Source of the DNA: Senegalimassilia anaerobia JC110
Lineage (GTDB): Bacteria; Actinomycetota; Coriobacteriia; Coriobacteriales; Eggerthellaceae
DNA: 53,274 nucleotides
Reading direction: 5' to 3'
Assembly (NCBI RefSeq): GCF_000236865.1
Contig: NZ_HE611014.1
Coordinates: 219,876-273,149, forward strand
In this document: positions 7,653 to 16,596 of the stretch, in pieces
Position numbering within the stretch: the stretch's first letter is position 1
Layout of the letters: the number at the start of each line of letters is the position of its first letter
The notes under the pieces: generated by a model
Seen by the model: the letters and a program-made list of their open reading frames with translations, nothing else
What the model was told of the DNA's origin: nothing
Databases searched by the model: none
Position numbers and translations under genes: made by a program

Positions 7653-9617
7653 CTAGTTCAGGCCGTACTCCGCCAGAAGCGCCTGGCCGCCCATGGTGGT
7701 GGGGGCGGCGTCGCCGGCTTCGCTCAGGAAGCAGGACGGGCGAACGATGGCCATGCGCTTGCCGTTCTCGCTCTTCACGCGCATCACCTGCATCTTCGTG
7801 CGCTCGGCCAGCTCCAGCTCGGCCTTGCTGAAGTGCGACAGCACCAGCAGGTGCTTGGCCTTCGCCACGCCGCCCATGAAGTCGCGGCGCTCGGAGTCCA
7901 TGATGCGGTTGCGCTCGCCGTCGGTGCTGATCACCTCGAAGGCGTTGCGCTGCGGGAAGAAGCCGTCGATGCAGCCGACCACGAACATGTTGTCGTACTC
8001 GGTGCCGCACAGGTTCTGCGGCAGGCAGATGTGCACGACGTGCGGGTCCTCGGTCCACACCGGGTCGGAGATGGCGGCCTGCTCAAGTTCGAGCAGGCTC
8101 TTCGCCGTCTCATCGCCCACCATGTCGGCGGCGACGGCCTCGAATTCGCTGATGCCCTCGGCGCCGATGGCCTTCATGAGGCCGAAGCCGCGGCGCGTGG
8201 CGTTCTTCTCAAGGAAGTCCTGACCGGAGCGCCACTTCTCGGCCAGCGTGCGAGCGCGCAGGAACGGCTCCTTCGCGCCGAAGCCGGCGTTGCCCACCTG
8301 TTGGAGCGCCTGGTACAGCGTGAGGCCCTCGGCCTCGGCGAAGTCTTGCAGGCCCATCCAGGCGTCGGAGTTCGTCAGCGCGTTGTCGAAGCCGCACCAG
8401 CTGCGCCATGCGATCATGTCGGTGGGGTCGGCCAGCAGTCCCAGCTTCGTGTACGCCACGAGCGCGCGGGAGCGCGTGGAGTCGCGCGGGTCGCCCGCAA
8501 GCGTGCCGGCGGCGCCGGCGGCCGATACGTTGAAGCCGCGGCGGCGCAGCATCTTCTCCACCATCACGGCCCAGCGGCGGTTGGGGACGACGACGCAGGT
8601 GAGGGCCTCGCGCGCATCTTCCTGGCCGTCCATCAGCTTGCGCAGGTACTTCGTCAGGCCGTTGAGCTCGTCCTCAGGCGTGTTCCACTTGATGGACTGC
8701 ACGCCCTGCGGCAGGCCCTCGGCCCCGGCGGCGCGCTCGATGGGCGTGGCGCTGCCGGCGATGTAGGCGCTATCCATGTCGCCTTCGGTGCACAGCGCAT
8801 CGGCCAGCGCGATGATCTGCGGGTTTCCGAACGCGCCCTGCAGATGGAACACCTCCACGTCGCGGCGCACGGCCTCGAACTTCAGGAACCCCTCGATGTA
8901 GGGGTGGTTGCCGCGCTTGGACATCATCTGGTTGGGGTTGCCCGCCACCATGATCTGCTTGTCGGCCAGCAGGCACAGCACCGTCTGCTCGGCGTGGGAG
9001 AAGTTCTGGAAGTCGTCGGCCAGCACGTAGGCGAAGCTGCCGCGAGCGCCCTCGCCGGCGTCGCTTTTCAGGAAGTCGGCGGCAAGCATGGGGGCCTCGC
9101 CGGCAAGCATGGCGCCGCGCAGCTTCAGGATGCGCGTGGCGTAAGCCAGCAGGTTGTCCGCCGCGGTGCCGGCGTTCCACTCTTCGCGCGGCTCATAGCC
9201 GGCCATCTTGCGGTCCAGGAAGCCCAGCATGCTGCGCAGCTTGCGCGGATGCTCGCCGATGGTCTTCAAATCCTCCAGGAAGAAGTTGTACTCGGCGCTG
9301 TTGAGGATGCGCGGAACGCGGCCGGTGGCCTCGCGGGCGGCGGGCTCGTCGAGCACCGACACGGCGGCGTCGAGCGCGGTGCACACGCGCACCGACAGGG
9401 CGGCGCCGATGAGGTTTGCGGGAAGGGCGCGGCGCAGACGCTTGCGGAAGGCCTGCGCGGCGAAGGCGTTGGTGACCGCTACCAAGATGGATGCGGGAGC
9501 TTCCCCGTTCTGGATAAGGTGCGCGCAGCGCGCCACGAGCGCCTGCGTCTTGCCGCTGCGCTCGGCGCCCTCGACCTTGGCGAGGCGCCCATCGAATGCG
9601 GCGATGGTATCTATCAT
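7653..9617 (-). CDS. Degenerate UvrD/PcrA-like superfamily 1 helicase
   Basis: 654 residues. A Walker A motif GAERSGKT lies at residues 17-24, and the overall order of motifs follows UvrD/Rep. Several motifs depart from consensus: motif II reads ADDFQNF (residues 200-206) where VDEFQD is expected, so the catalytic Glu is Asp and the final Asp is Asn. Motif III reads VAGNPNQMM. Motif VI reads RRDFMGGVAKAK instead of the usual R..YVALTRAK, losing the arginine finger pattern. Motif V-like GTEYDNMFVVG is present. The start at 9617 has GGGAG upstream. It could be a reduced-activity helicase, an AddB/RecB-like accessory protein or a DNA-binding ATPase. An Ala/Glu-rich unknown gene lies upstream on the same strand. 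Confidence 0.7.
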   Translation of the reverse strand: MIDTIAAFDGRLAKVEGAERSGKTQALVARCAHLIQNGEAPASILVAVTNAFAAQAFRKRLRRALPANLIGAALSVRVCTALDAAVSVLDEPAAREATGRVPRILNSAEYNFFLEDLKTIGEHPRKLRSMLGFLDRKMAGYEPREEWNAGTAADNLLAYATRILKLRGAMLAGEAPMLAADFLKSDAGEGARGSFAYVLADDFQNFSHAEQTVLCLLADKQIMVAGNPNQMMSKRGNHPYIEGFLKFEAVRRDVEVFHLQGAFGNPQIIALADALCTEGDMDSAYIAGSATPIERAAGAEGLPQGVQSIKWNTPEDELNGLTKYLRKLMDGQEDAREALTCVVVPNRRWAVMVEKMLRRRGFNVSAAGAAGTLAGDPRDSTRSRALVAYTKLGLLADPTDMIAWRSWCGFDNALTNSDAWMGLQDFAEAEGLTLYQALQQVGNAGFGAKEPFLRARTLAEKWRSGQDFLEKNATRRGFGLMKAIGAEGISEFEAVAADMVGDETAKSLLELEQAAISDPVWTEDPHVVHICLPQNLCGTEYDNMFVVGCIDGFFPQRNAFEVISTDGERNRIMDSERRDFMGGVAKAKHLLVLSHFSKAELELAERTKMQVMRVKSENGKRMAIVRPSCFLSEAGDAAPTTMGGQALLAEYGLN

Positions 9618-9649
9618 GTGAAACTCCCTTCGGTAGCGGCTATCTGGGG

Positions 9650-9680
9650 CCCCGTCGCGTGCGCGCGGCACACGACGGGG
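9650..9680 (-). other. Hairpin in the leader of the helicase-like gene
   Basis: CCCCGTCG (9650-9657) pairs with CGACGGGG (9673-9680), and a further short GTGC/GCAC-type pairing is possible inside. On the minus strand it lies 33 nt before the start codon with no U-tract. On the plus strand it is followed by CGGTTTT, but no rightward gene precedes it. The gap 9618-9782 otherwise contains only another GC-rich hairpin near 9770. Confidence 0.35.
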
Positions 9681-9782
9681 CGGTTTTCAAAAGGTGGCGA
9701 AGACGTTGCCGCACAGGCGGCGCCTTCCGACGGGCGCGGCTGTTCTGCGGCGGGGCGCGCTTGCGGCCCCCGCAAAAGGCCT

Positions 9783-10622
9783 TTAGGCCTCGAACACCTT
9801 GCTCGTGCCGTCAGTATACTCCACGGTCCACGTGCGGTACGTCGGCGCGAACGTAGGCTCATCAAGTTCGAACACAAGCTCCGGCGGCTCCATGCCGCCG
9901 CCGACGACGTCCTTGCCGTCAGCGGCATGCGCGTCGGCCTCCATCAGCTCGGGCGATTCCAGGAACGCCTCTGCGGCTGCTGCCTCTGCGGCGGCGCGCT
10001 CGGCTTCGGCAGCTGCCTCGGCCTCTGCGACGGCTGCCTCCTCGGCGGCCTTGCGCTCGGCGAACGCGGCTGCGCCGGCTTCCATTTGCGCGGCCCAATC
10101 ATCATCCGAGGGCATGCTCACGCGGGCGATTGAGTCGGTGCTGCCCAGCTTGCCCTCGTTGTAGGCGTCGCGCACGAGCGATAGCATGTCGGCGGCGTCC
10201 TCGGCGATGCCGCTCACGTCGTTCATGCGCAGGCGCACGGGCAGCGTGCCGTTCTGCAGGTCCACCTCAAGCCATGTGAACGCAAGCTCGCGCCCGTCTT
10301 CGATCTCCTTCTGGCGCTTGTTGTAGATGAGCGCCTGGTTGCCCAGCTTGCGGAACTGGTTGCGGAACCAATCGCGCATCACGTCGTTCCACAGCTCGTC
10401 GGAGCCCTCATCGCCTGCCGCCAGATACTGGCGCGTGCCCAGCTTCACCAGCATGTGCATGGTGTTCTCCACCGGGGCGTCCTCGCCCGCGGCGGCGTGC
10501 GTGCGCACCAGCGTCGACCCGACGTAGGCGTAGCTGCGGCCGATCTCCAGTCGCAGCTCCTCGCAGTCCACGCGCTCGTCCAGGTCCAGTATCAGCGTCA
10601 TCGAAGGCCTTGGTTGTGCCAT
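9783..10622 (-). CDS. Unknown protein with Ala/Glu-rich coiled-coil segment
   Basis: 279 residues, family not recognised. Residues 1-170 form a mixed globular domain (MTLILDLDERVDCEELRLEI onward). Residues about 180-225 are almost entirely Ala, Glu and Arg and should form a long helix or coiled coil. A short C-terminal domain follows with repeated aromatic and acidic residues (ELVFELDEPTFAPTYRTW). There is no signal peptide or membrane segment. The start at 10622 has AAAGGAC just before it; a second Met seven codons in is possible. It lies 165 nt upstream of the helicase-like gene on the same strand and may be co-transcribed with it. Confidence 0.72.
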   Translation of the reverse strand: MAQPRPSMTLILDLDERVDCEELRLEIGRSYAYVGSTLVRTHAAAGEDAPVENTMHMLVKLGTRQYLAAGDEGSDELWNDVMRDWFRNQFRKLGNQALIYNKRQKEIEDGRELAFTWLEVDLQNGTLPVRLRMNDVSGIAEDAADMLSLVRDAYNEGKLGSTDSIARVSMPSDDDWAAQMEAGAAAFAERKAAEEAAVAEAEAAAEAERAAAEAAAAEAFLESPELMEADAHAADGKDVVGGGMEPPELVFELDEPTFAPTYRTWTVEYTDGTSKVFEA

Positions 10623-10832
10623 GTCCTTTACCCCTAACTCTTCGTTCGGCGAACGCCTTGCGGGCTACCCGAATCGGGTTCGTCCCAGGTCATCCGCCTG
10701 CGTCCTCTTCGCTAATCAAAGTATAAATGCCCAGTTCAGAGCAAAATCATCCCGCAAGGATGATATGCGCGTGCTCATACAATCCCACCCTTATGATTCC
10801 CGTCCGGCGCACCGCCGTACCATCGGGTCATC

Positions 10833-10942
10833 GCATTGGGAACGCTGCGCCGTAGCCGCATCCGGCCCGGCCGCCACCTCCTCCCTCCCTTCCCCCTTGC
10901 AGGCGGAGGCAGGGTGCCGGCACGGCGCCGCGTTCCCAATGC
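10833..10942 (+). promoter_or_regulatory. 21-bp inverted repeat with 68-nt loop upstream of the respiratory operon
   Basis: Bases 10833-10853 (GCATTGGGAACGC then TGCGCCGT) are the reverse complement of 10922-10942 with a single mismatch. The 68-nt loop is GC-rich and can pair internally (CCTCC with GGAGG; GCCGGC self-pairing). The element ends 44 nt before the start codon of the large reductase subunit. It could fold as an RNA leader or act as a paired DNA operator. It does not match a riboswitch I can name. The gap 10623-10986 has no gene. Confidence 0.6.
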
Positions 10943-10986
10943 GGGAGACGAAGGAGAAACGAATCAGAAAAGGAGAGGAGGGGCAT

Positions 10987-13900
10987 ATGGCGATACTATC
11001 TTTGACTCGCCGCAGCTTCCTGAAGGCGTCCGCTATGGCGGGTGCCGCCGCGACCGTGGGGTTCGCGGCAGCGCCGTCCGCGGCTCTGGCCGAAGGCGCC
11101 GACCCGACGGCCGGCGAAGTGAAGCGCATCCGCTCGTGCTGCCGTGCGTGCGGCAAGGTCGAGTGCGGCACGTGGGTCACCGTTCAGGACAACAAGGTGA
11201 TCAAGGTCGAGGGCGATGAGTCCAACGCTCACAGCCGCGGTCACTGCTGCGCGAAGTCTCAGTCGTCGATGCTCGCACTGTACCACCCCGATCGTCTGCG
11301 CTACTGCCTGAAGCGCACGAACCCCAAGGGCGAGGACGATCCCGGTTGGGTCCGCATTTCCCTGGCCGATGCCTTCGATGAGGCCGGCGCCAAGCTCAAC
11401 GAGATCGTGGAGAAGTACGGCGGAGAGGCCAATTTCGCCATGGGCGGCACGTCCCGCGTGTGGGCACAGCCCCCGTACGGCACGCTGAAGTCCATCTTCC
11501 CGACCCCGAACGCCCATCTTGCGTACGAGATCTGCAAGGGCCCGCGCCACTTCGCCGGTATCCTGACCGACGAGATCGGCTCGCCCTGGATGGAAGTCGA
11601 GCAGGGTCCGCTGGTGTACGTGCAGTGGGGCACCGCCGCCGAGTACTCCAACTACGACTCCACGAACCGCACGGTCGTGGACTGCTCGCAGCGCGCTTAC
11701 AAGCATATATTGGTGGACCCGCGCATGACGCCGCTGGGAAAGGAAGCCGACCTGTGGCTGCCGCTGCGCGTCGGTACCGACCTGTGCCTTTCCCTGACCT
11801 GGCTCAAGTGGATCCTGGACAACGAGGCCTATGACGACCTGTTCGTCCGCCGTTGGACCAACGCCCCGTTCCTGTGGAACCCCGAGAAGGACGGCCGCAC
11901 GAAGAAGGGCTGGTTCCAGGAGATGAACGGCGGCGTGGATATGGAATCCCGTATCCTGACCGAGGCCGATGTCGACCGCGAGTGGATCAGCCAGTGGTGG
12001 GAGCCGGCGGACGAGAAGTACAGCTATCGCCGCTTCATCTGCTGGGACGAGAACAACAACAAGCCCACCTACTGGGATGCCGAGGCGTGCCAGTGGGAAG
12101 GCGAGAAGCATAAGATCCCGACGACCGGCACCTGGATCGAGCATCCGTACAAGCCGATCATCGCCGACGCATGGCTTCCCGACCCGTCGCACTTCGCCGA
12201 CCCGGCCGACCCGTCCTACGACGCGTATTGGAACGAGGGCAACGAGGGCGGCAAGAAGTCCAACCCCATGGGCCTGCCGAAGAACCCCGCGCTGTTCCCC
12301 GGCGGCGTGGACATCAAGCTGAAGAACGGCACCACCATCAAGGCCGGCACCGTTTGGGAGGCCTTCTCCGACAGCCTGTCCGAGTACACGCCCGAGTACT
12401 GCGAGAGCGTGACCGAGGTTCCCGCCGAGAAGATCGTCGAGGCCGTGAAGATCTACACCACGCGCCTGAACCCCCTGCACGGCAACGGCGGCATCCACTA
12501 CCAGCTGGCTCCCGACCAGACGGGCCACGCGGTGCAGAACTCCCGTGCCCTGCAGCTGATCGCCTGCATCACCGGCAACTCCGACGAGCCCGCCGGCAAC
12601 CGCGGCTCCTCCAAGGCCGAGGTCGACGGCTGCTGCGGCCGCGCGAACATGAAGGTCACCGACCATGCTCCTCAGGACTGGGGCATCCGCGAGGGCGTTG
12701 GCACCATGGAGCTGGGCAACACCCCGCGCGACCTGTCCATCGAGGACCAGGTGCCGCTGATCCAGAGCTTCGTGCAGCACCTCATCGACGTGAAGTCCCC
12801 GCTGGCCGAGCGCTATGGCAACCACGTGCCCTCCGCCGAGGAGGCTCGCTGGATCGCCGAGCGCAAGGGCGGCGCCTACAAGAGCTCCCGCGCATGGCCG
12901 GGCCTGAAGACCAGCTTCGACAGCAATGCCAAGCAGATCTCCGCAGAGCGCTTCCCGCTGCTTCGCTACTGGAACCGCTGGGCCGACTCCGCGACCATCT
13001 GGGACTCCATCAACGGCATCGACACCCCGTATCAGATCCACGGCGGCGTGTGCATGTCCGGCGACTTCATGAACGAGTCCAACCTGCTTGAGGCCTGGGA
13101 GGCCCTGACCCGCCTGGACTTCTGGCTGGACTTCAACCTGTGGAGCTGCCCGAACAACGGCTGCGCCGACATCGTCATCCCCGTCCTGCACTGGCTCGAG
13201 GTCAACACCGGCCGCGTGTCCCAGGGCGCCGGCGGCATCTTCGGCGCAGGTCAGCGCGCCGTCGAGCCGATGGGCGATTGTATCTACGACCCGGTCGCCG
13301 TCATCTGCCTGTACCTGGGCATGGCGAAGGCGGTCTCGGGCAAGGAGCATCCGACCCGCGCCGACATCCCTGCCGACCGCACGTCCGTGATCTGGAACGA
13401 CCGCGACCTGAACTACGACGGCTGGAACAACCTGGACTACAACGAGTTCGTGCAGATGGGCGGCAGCATCACCTACGAGCAGCAGGAGTATCGCGTGCTC
13501 AAGGACGCTACCGACTGGTGGCGCATCGAGGAGTTCAAGGACAAGGAGAGCAAGCCCGAGCAGGTCATCCCGGCGTTCCCAAGCTATGCCGACGCCGAGA
13601 AGCCCGCGCAGGCCATCAACGACGTGGCGGGCCCGGACTTCCCCGAGTACGCCGCGAAGTTCCAGGAAGAGGGCTGGTTTGACTGCCGCAAGTGGCATCC
13701 CGAGCGTTGGGGCACGTATCGTCGCTGGGAGATGGGTTACCGTCGCCAGCAGGGCGGCTACAACCTGTACTCCGCCGTCGACGAGAAGTGCGGCTTCATG
13801 ACCCCGACCGCCAAGGTCGAGGTGTGGTCCACCATCGCCGAGACCTACATCCCGGACACCACCAAGACGTTCGCGGAGAGCTGCAGCCCGGACCGTGCCG

Positions 13901-14778
13901 CCTATGACGGGAAGATCCCCGACATCGACAAGTTCCCGCACTGGTTCGAGCCGAAGAACTCCAAGGTGGAGGCCCCGCGCTACTACCACAAGGACCAGGC
14001 GGATCAGATCGCCACGACGGACTCCTACATCAATGACAACTACAAGGGCGATCATCTGATGGAGGAGTACAAGGAGAACCTGCAGAAGTACGGCGACGAC
14101 CACGCGTTCATCATGACCACCGGTTCCCGTCAGCCCGTGTACTTCCACTCCGAGCACCGTCAGCTGCCCTGGTGCCGCGAGCTGTGGCCGTCCCCGCGCG
14201 TCGAGATCAACCCGAAGGACGCCGCGCGCATGGGCATCGAGCAGGGCGACTGGGTGTGGATCCGCACCCCGTGGGGCGCGGTTCGCGAGGTCGCCGACCT
14301 GTACTACGGCATCAAGGAAGGCACCATCAACGCCAACCATGCCTGGTGGTACCCCGAGATGGACACCGCAAGCCACGGCTTCGAGCTGGTCGGCATCAAC
14401 TGCTGCATGGACAAGTACGCCCAGTGCTGGGTGTGCGGCGCCTCGCAGCTGCGCGGCATCCCGGCGCTGATCTACAAGGCCACGGCGGAGAACTCCCCGT
14501 TCAAGAACCCGGTGCCGTGCGATCCGGAGGGCAACCCCGCCATCACGAACGCCAACGACCCGCGTCTGAAGGAATGGTTGTCCAACGACCCGCGTCTTGC
14601 CGATGCCAAGGTGGAGCTGACCTTCGCCAATATGGACGCGAAGGGCTGCCAGCCGTCCATCCAATCCCCGGAGGTCCTGGTCACCGGCAAGCTGCCCAAG
14701 GGCGAGTGCGGAAGCGATGCCCTCGGCCAGTACAGCAACAAAGGCCAGCTGAGCGACAAGCTCGGCTCTTACAAATAA
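10987..14778 (+). CDS. Tat-exported molybdopterin oxidoreductase, catalytic subunit (DMSO reductase superfamily)
   Basis: 1263 residues, long for the superfamily (often 750-1000). A twin-arginine signal LTRRSFLKASAMAGAAATVG lies at residues 6-25. An Fe-S site follows with Cys 52, 55, 60 and 87/88 (C-x2-C-x4-C-x26/27-C; the usual second gap is x3). Cys183 in EICKGP falls where the Mo ligand is expected. The nucleotide-binding segments are recognisable (YVQWGTAAEYSNYD, HILVDPRMTPLG). The C-terminal dinucleotide domain contains TGSRQPVYFHSEHRQLPW. The sequence resembles the large, Eggerthellaceae-rich branch that includes catechol dehydroxylases and transhydroxylase-like enzymes, but I cannot assign a substrate. 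The start is ATG 10987 behind AAAGGAGAGGAGG. It is first in a Mo/FeS/anchor operon. Confidence 0.88.
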   Translation: MAILSLTRRSFLKASAMAGAAATVGFAAAPSAALAEGADPTAGEVKRIRSCCRACGKVECGTWVTVQDNKVIKVEGDESNAHSRGHCCAKSQSSMLALYHPDRLRYCLKRTNPKGEDDPGWVRISLADAFDEAGAKLNEIVEKYGGEANFAMGGTSRVWAQPPYGTLKSIFPTPNAHLAYEICKGPRHFAGILTDEIGSPWMEVEQGPLVYVQWGTAAEYSNYDSTNRTVVDCSQRAYKHILVDPRMTPLGKEADLWLPLRVGTDLCLSLTWLKWILDNEAYDDLFVRRWTNAPFLWNPEKDGRTKKGWFQEMNGGVDMESRILTEADVDREWISQWWEPADEKYSYRRFICWDENNNKPTYWDAEACQWEGEKHKIPTTGTWIEHPYKPIIADAWLPDPSHFADPADPSYDAYWNEGNEGGKKSNPMGLPKNPALFPGGVDIKLKNGTTIKAGTVWEAFSDSLSEYTPEYCESVTEVPAEKIVEAVKIYTTRLNPLHGNGGIHYQLAPDQTGHAVQNSRALQLIACITGNSDEPAGNRGSSKAEVDGCCGRANMKVTDHAPQDWGIREGVGTMELGNTPRDLSIEDQVPLIQSFVQHLIDVKSPLAERYGNHVPSAEEARWIAERKGGAYKSSRAWPGLKTSFDSNAKQISAERFPLLRYWNRWADSATIWDSINGIDTPYQIHGGVCMSGDFMNESNLLEAWEALTRLDFWLDFNLWSCPNNGCADIVIPVLHWLEVNTGRVSQGAGGIFGAGQRAVEPMGDCIYDPVAVICLYLGMAKAVSGKEHPTRADIPADRTSVIWNDRDLNYDGWNNLDYNEFVQMGGSITYEQQEYRVLKDATDWWRIEEFKDKESKPEQVIPAFPSYADAEKPAQAINDVAGPDFPEYAAKFQEEGWFDCRKWHPERWGTYRRWEMGYRRQQGGYNLYSAVDEKCGFMTPTAKVEVWSTIAETYIPDTTKTFAESCSPDRAAYDGKIPDIDKFPHWFEPKNSKVEAPRYYHKDQADQIATTDSYINDNYKGDHLMEEYKENLQKYGDDHAFIMTTGSRQPVYFHSEHRQLPWCRELWPSPRVEINPKDAARMGIEQGDWVWIRTPWGAVREVADLYYGIKEGTINANHAWWYPEMDTASHGFELVGINCCMDKYAQCWVCGASQLRGIPALIYKATAENSPFKNPVPCDPEGNPAITNANDPRLKEWLSNDPRLADAKVELTFANMDAKGCQPSIQSPEVLVTGKLPKGECGSDALGQYSNKGQLSDKLGSYK

Positions 14779-14797
14779 GGAAAGGAGGTAACAACCC

Positions 14798-15457
14798 ATG
14801 GCAAATTACGCGATCATCACCGACCTGAACCGTTGCACCGGCTGCTTGGCCTGCACGGTCGCCTGCAAGGCGATCAACGGCGTCGACGTCGGCAACTTCT
14901 GGATCAAGACGCTGCGCATCGGTCCGCACCCCATCGAGGACGGCTCGGGCGATTACCCGGACGTGGAGATGTACTTCCTTCCGGTCCAGTGCCAGCACTG
15001 CAAGAACCCCGAGTGCGTGCGCGTGTGCCCGACCGGCGCGTCCCACATCCGCGAGGACGGCACCGTGCAGATCGACAAGTCCAAGTGCATCGGCTGCCGC
15101 TTCTGCGCTCTGGCCTGCCCGTACGGCGTGCGTTACCTCAACGAGGAGGAGCGCGTCGTCGAGAAGTGCACCATGTGCGAGCAGCGCATCAGCCAAGGCG
15201 AGCTGCCGCAGTGCGTGGCCCAGTGCGGCGCCCGCGCTCGCTTCTTCGGCGACCTTGACAAGGGCGTCGACAGCTTCGAGGGCCCGGCGCATCCGGACAG
15301 CCCCGGCTGCCAGTACGACGAGATGACCAAGACCCGCGTCAAGCTCAAGGACTACGTCGAGGCGTACACGGAAAGCGATATCCATCATCTCAAGGACGCA
15401 GGCAACAAGCCTAAGCTGATGTACCTGCTCCGCGAGGGCCGAAAGTGGAGGGAGTAG
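14798..15457 (+). CDS. Four-cluster ferredoxin subunit (DmsB/NrfC-like)
   Basis: 219 residues. Four cysteine groups are visible: CTGCLACTVAC near residue 13, CQHCKNPECVRVCP near 68, CIGCRFCALACP near 96, and CTMCEQR..CVAQC near 124. This is the standard layout of the electron-transfer subunit of DMSO reductase-like enzymes, carrying electrons between the membrane anchor and the Mo subunit. There is no signal peptide; such subunits usually cross with the Tat-tagged partner. The start at 14798 has GGAAAGGAGG. It is 19 nt after the catalytic gene. Confidence 0.93.
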   Translation: MANYAIITDLNRCTGCLACTVACKAINGVDVGNFWIKTLRIGPHPIEDGSGDYPDVEMYFLPVQCQHCKNPECVRVCPTGASHIREDGTVQIDKSKCIGCRFCALACPYGVRYLNEEERVVEKCTMCEQRISQGELPQCVAQCGARARFFGDLDKGVDSFEGPAHPDSPGCQYDEMTKTRVKLKDYVEAYTESDIHHLKDAGNKPKLMYLLREGRKWRE

Positions 15458-15461
15458 ACTC

Positions 15462-16379
15462 ATGAATCCGGAATGGCCTCTAATCCTCTTCACCTTCTTC
15501 CTGTGCCTGTCCGGCGGCATCTTGGGCGCACAGGGCCTGCTCACCGTGCTCGGCAAGGGCAAGAAGATGCAGAACGTGGCGCTCATCGCCGCGCTGGCGA
15601 CGCTTGTTATCGGCGGCATCTGCGTGTTCATGCACCTGCAGCATTGGGAGCGCATCTTCAACGCGTTCGGCGCGCTGCTTGCCGGTAACGGCTACGGCGT
15701 GTCCGGCATCACCCTCGAGCTGTGGGGTTGCGTCGTGGAGTTCATCGCGATCGCGCTGTTCTTCCTGTTCGCCCGCCGCGCCGAGGACGGCGTCGCCCCG
15801 AAGTGGGCCGGCATTCTGGCCATCATCGTGGGCCTGGCGCTTCCCATGGTCACCGGCGACTCCTATCTGATGCCGTCGCTGCCCACGTGGGATACCCCGC
15901 TTCTGATCGTGTACTACCTGACGAACACGATCTTCATGGGCGGCCTGGCCGCGCTCGTGATCGCCGGCCTCACCGGCGACGTTGAAGCTCGCGACTTCAT
16001 GGTCAAGACCGCCCTGGTCGGCGCCGTGGCCCAGCTGGTCATCGTGCTGGCGTACGCGATCGTGATCAACGGCTCCGCCGCCACGTATTCCGCCGATATC
16101 GCGTTCTACTTCGACCCGACGCTGCCCGACGTGCCCATGGTCGACCGCGCCGCCGTCGTCGGCAGCCTGCTGGCCGGCTCCAACGCCGTGATGTTCTGGC
16201 TGGGCGCCATCATCGTAGGCATCATCGCCCCTGCCGCCATCCTGTGGCTCGGCAAGGCGAAGGAAGGCCAGCAGCTGGCCATCTACGCCGGCGGTGCAGG
16301 CGTGTGCTGCATCATCGGCGGCATCATCTGGCGCGTGCTCCTGTACTCGGCAGCGATGCACATCTTCGCCCTGTTCTAA
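15462..16379 (+). CDS. DmsC-like membrane anchor subunit
   Basis: 305 residues with about eight hydrophobic helices, beginning PLILFTFFLCLSGGILGAQG. The pattern fits the DmsC anchor family of DMSO reductases, which binds menaquinol and passes electrons to the ferredoxin subunit. The ATG is 4 nt after the ferredoxin stop, with GGAGGG within the preceding gene's end, so the two are translationally coupled. It completes a catalytic/ferredoxin/anchor triad. Confidence 0.85.
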   Translation: MNPEWPLILFTFFLCLSGGILGAQGLLTVLGKGKKMQNVALIAALATLVIGGICVFMHLQHWERIFNAFGALLAGNGYGVSGITLELWGCVVEFIAIALFFLFARRAEDGVAPKWAGILAIIVGLALPMVTGDSYLMPSLPTWDTPLLIVYYLTNTIFMGGLAALVIAGLTGDVEARDFMVKTALVGAVAQLVIVLAYAIVINGSAATYSADIAFYFDPTLPDVPMVDRAAVVGSLLAGSNAVMFWLGAIIVGIIAPAAILWLGKAKEGQQLAIYAGGAGVCCIIGGIIWRVLLYSAAMHIFALF

Positions 16380-16390
16380 GAGGCGAAGGG

Positions 16391-16422
16391 CGCAAGGCCG
16401 GTTCTGGTCGGCCGGCCTTGCG
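16391..16422 (+). other. Intra-operon hairpin between anchor and NapG-like genes
   Basis: CGCAAGGCCGG (16391-16401) pairs perfectly with CCGGCCTTGCG (16412-16422). No U-tract follows, so it may be a partial terminator or an RNA-processing/stability element separating the Mo triad from the NapGH-like pair. A second hairpin, AGCCCCG/CGGGGCT, lies at 16536-16551. The 216-nt gap has no gene. Confidence 0.45.
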
Positions 16423-16596
16423 GGCGAGTAGGTGGGAAAACACCTGTTCGCAAGCTGAAAAGGCGTGTTGGAGGGGGCTTACCTGAACGCCCCGCTTTCG
16501 GCAACGGAAGCCCCCTCGTATACGCGTTTTCGAACAGCCCCGACCGGGGCTTCGCGCATAGGAAGAGGAATCCGAAAGACAAGGAGAGGGGTCTTC

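Noticed and set aside
9650-9680. Rightward Rho-independent terminator
   Set aside because: The hairpin has a T-tail on the plus strand, but no rightward gene lies upstream within several kilobases; it is more likely a leader structure of the leftward gene or chance.
6945-10133. Open frame of more than 1000 codons on the plus strand across the amidohydrolase, helicase-like and coiled-coil genes
   Set aside because: It is antisense to three supported genes with good starts and motifs, and has no recognisable domain or start signal.
10621-10986. N-terminal extension of the large reductase subunit
   Set aside because: It would bury the Tat signal inside the protein and translate through the long inverted repeat; the start at 10987 has a near-perfect ribosome site and an immediate twin-arginine signal.
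10996-14799. Open frame of more than 1200 codons on the minus strand opposite the large reductase subunit
   Set aside because: It mirrors the GC-rich codon pattern of the real gene, has no ribosome site or domain, and its translation is rich in Val, Leu, Gly, Asp and His runs typical of antisense shadows.
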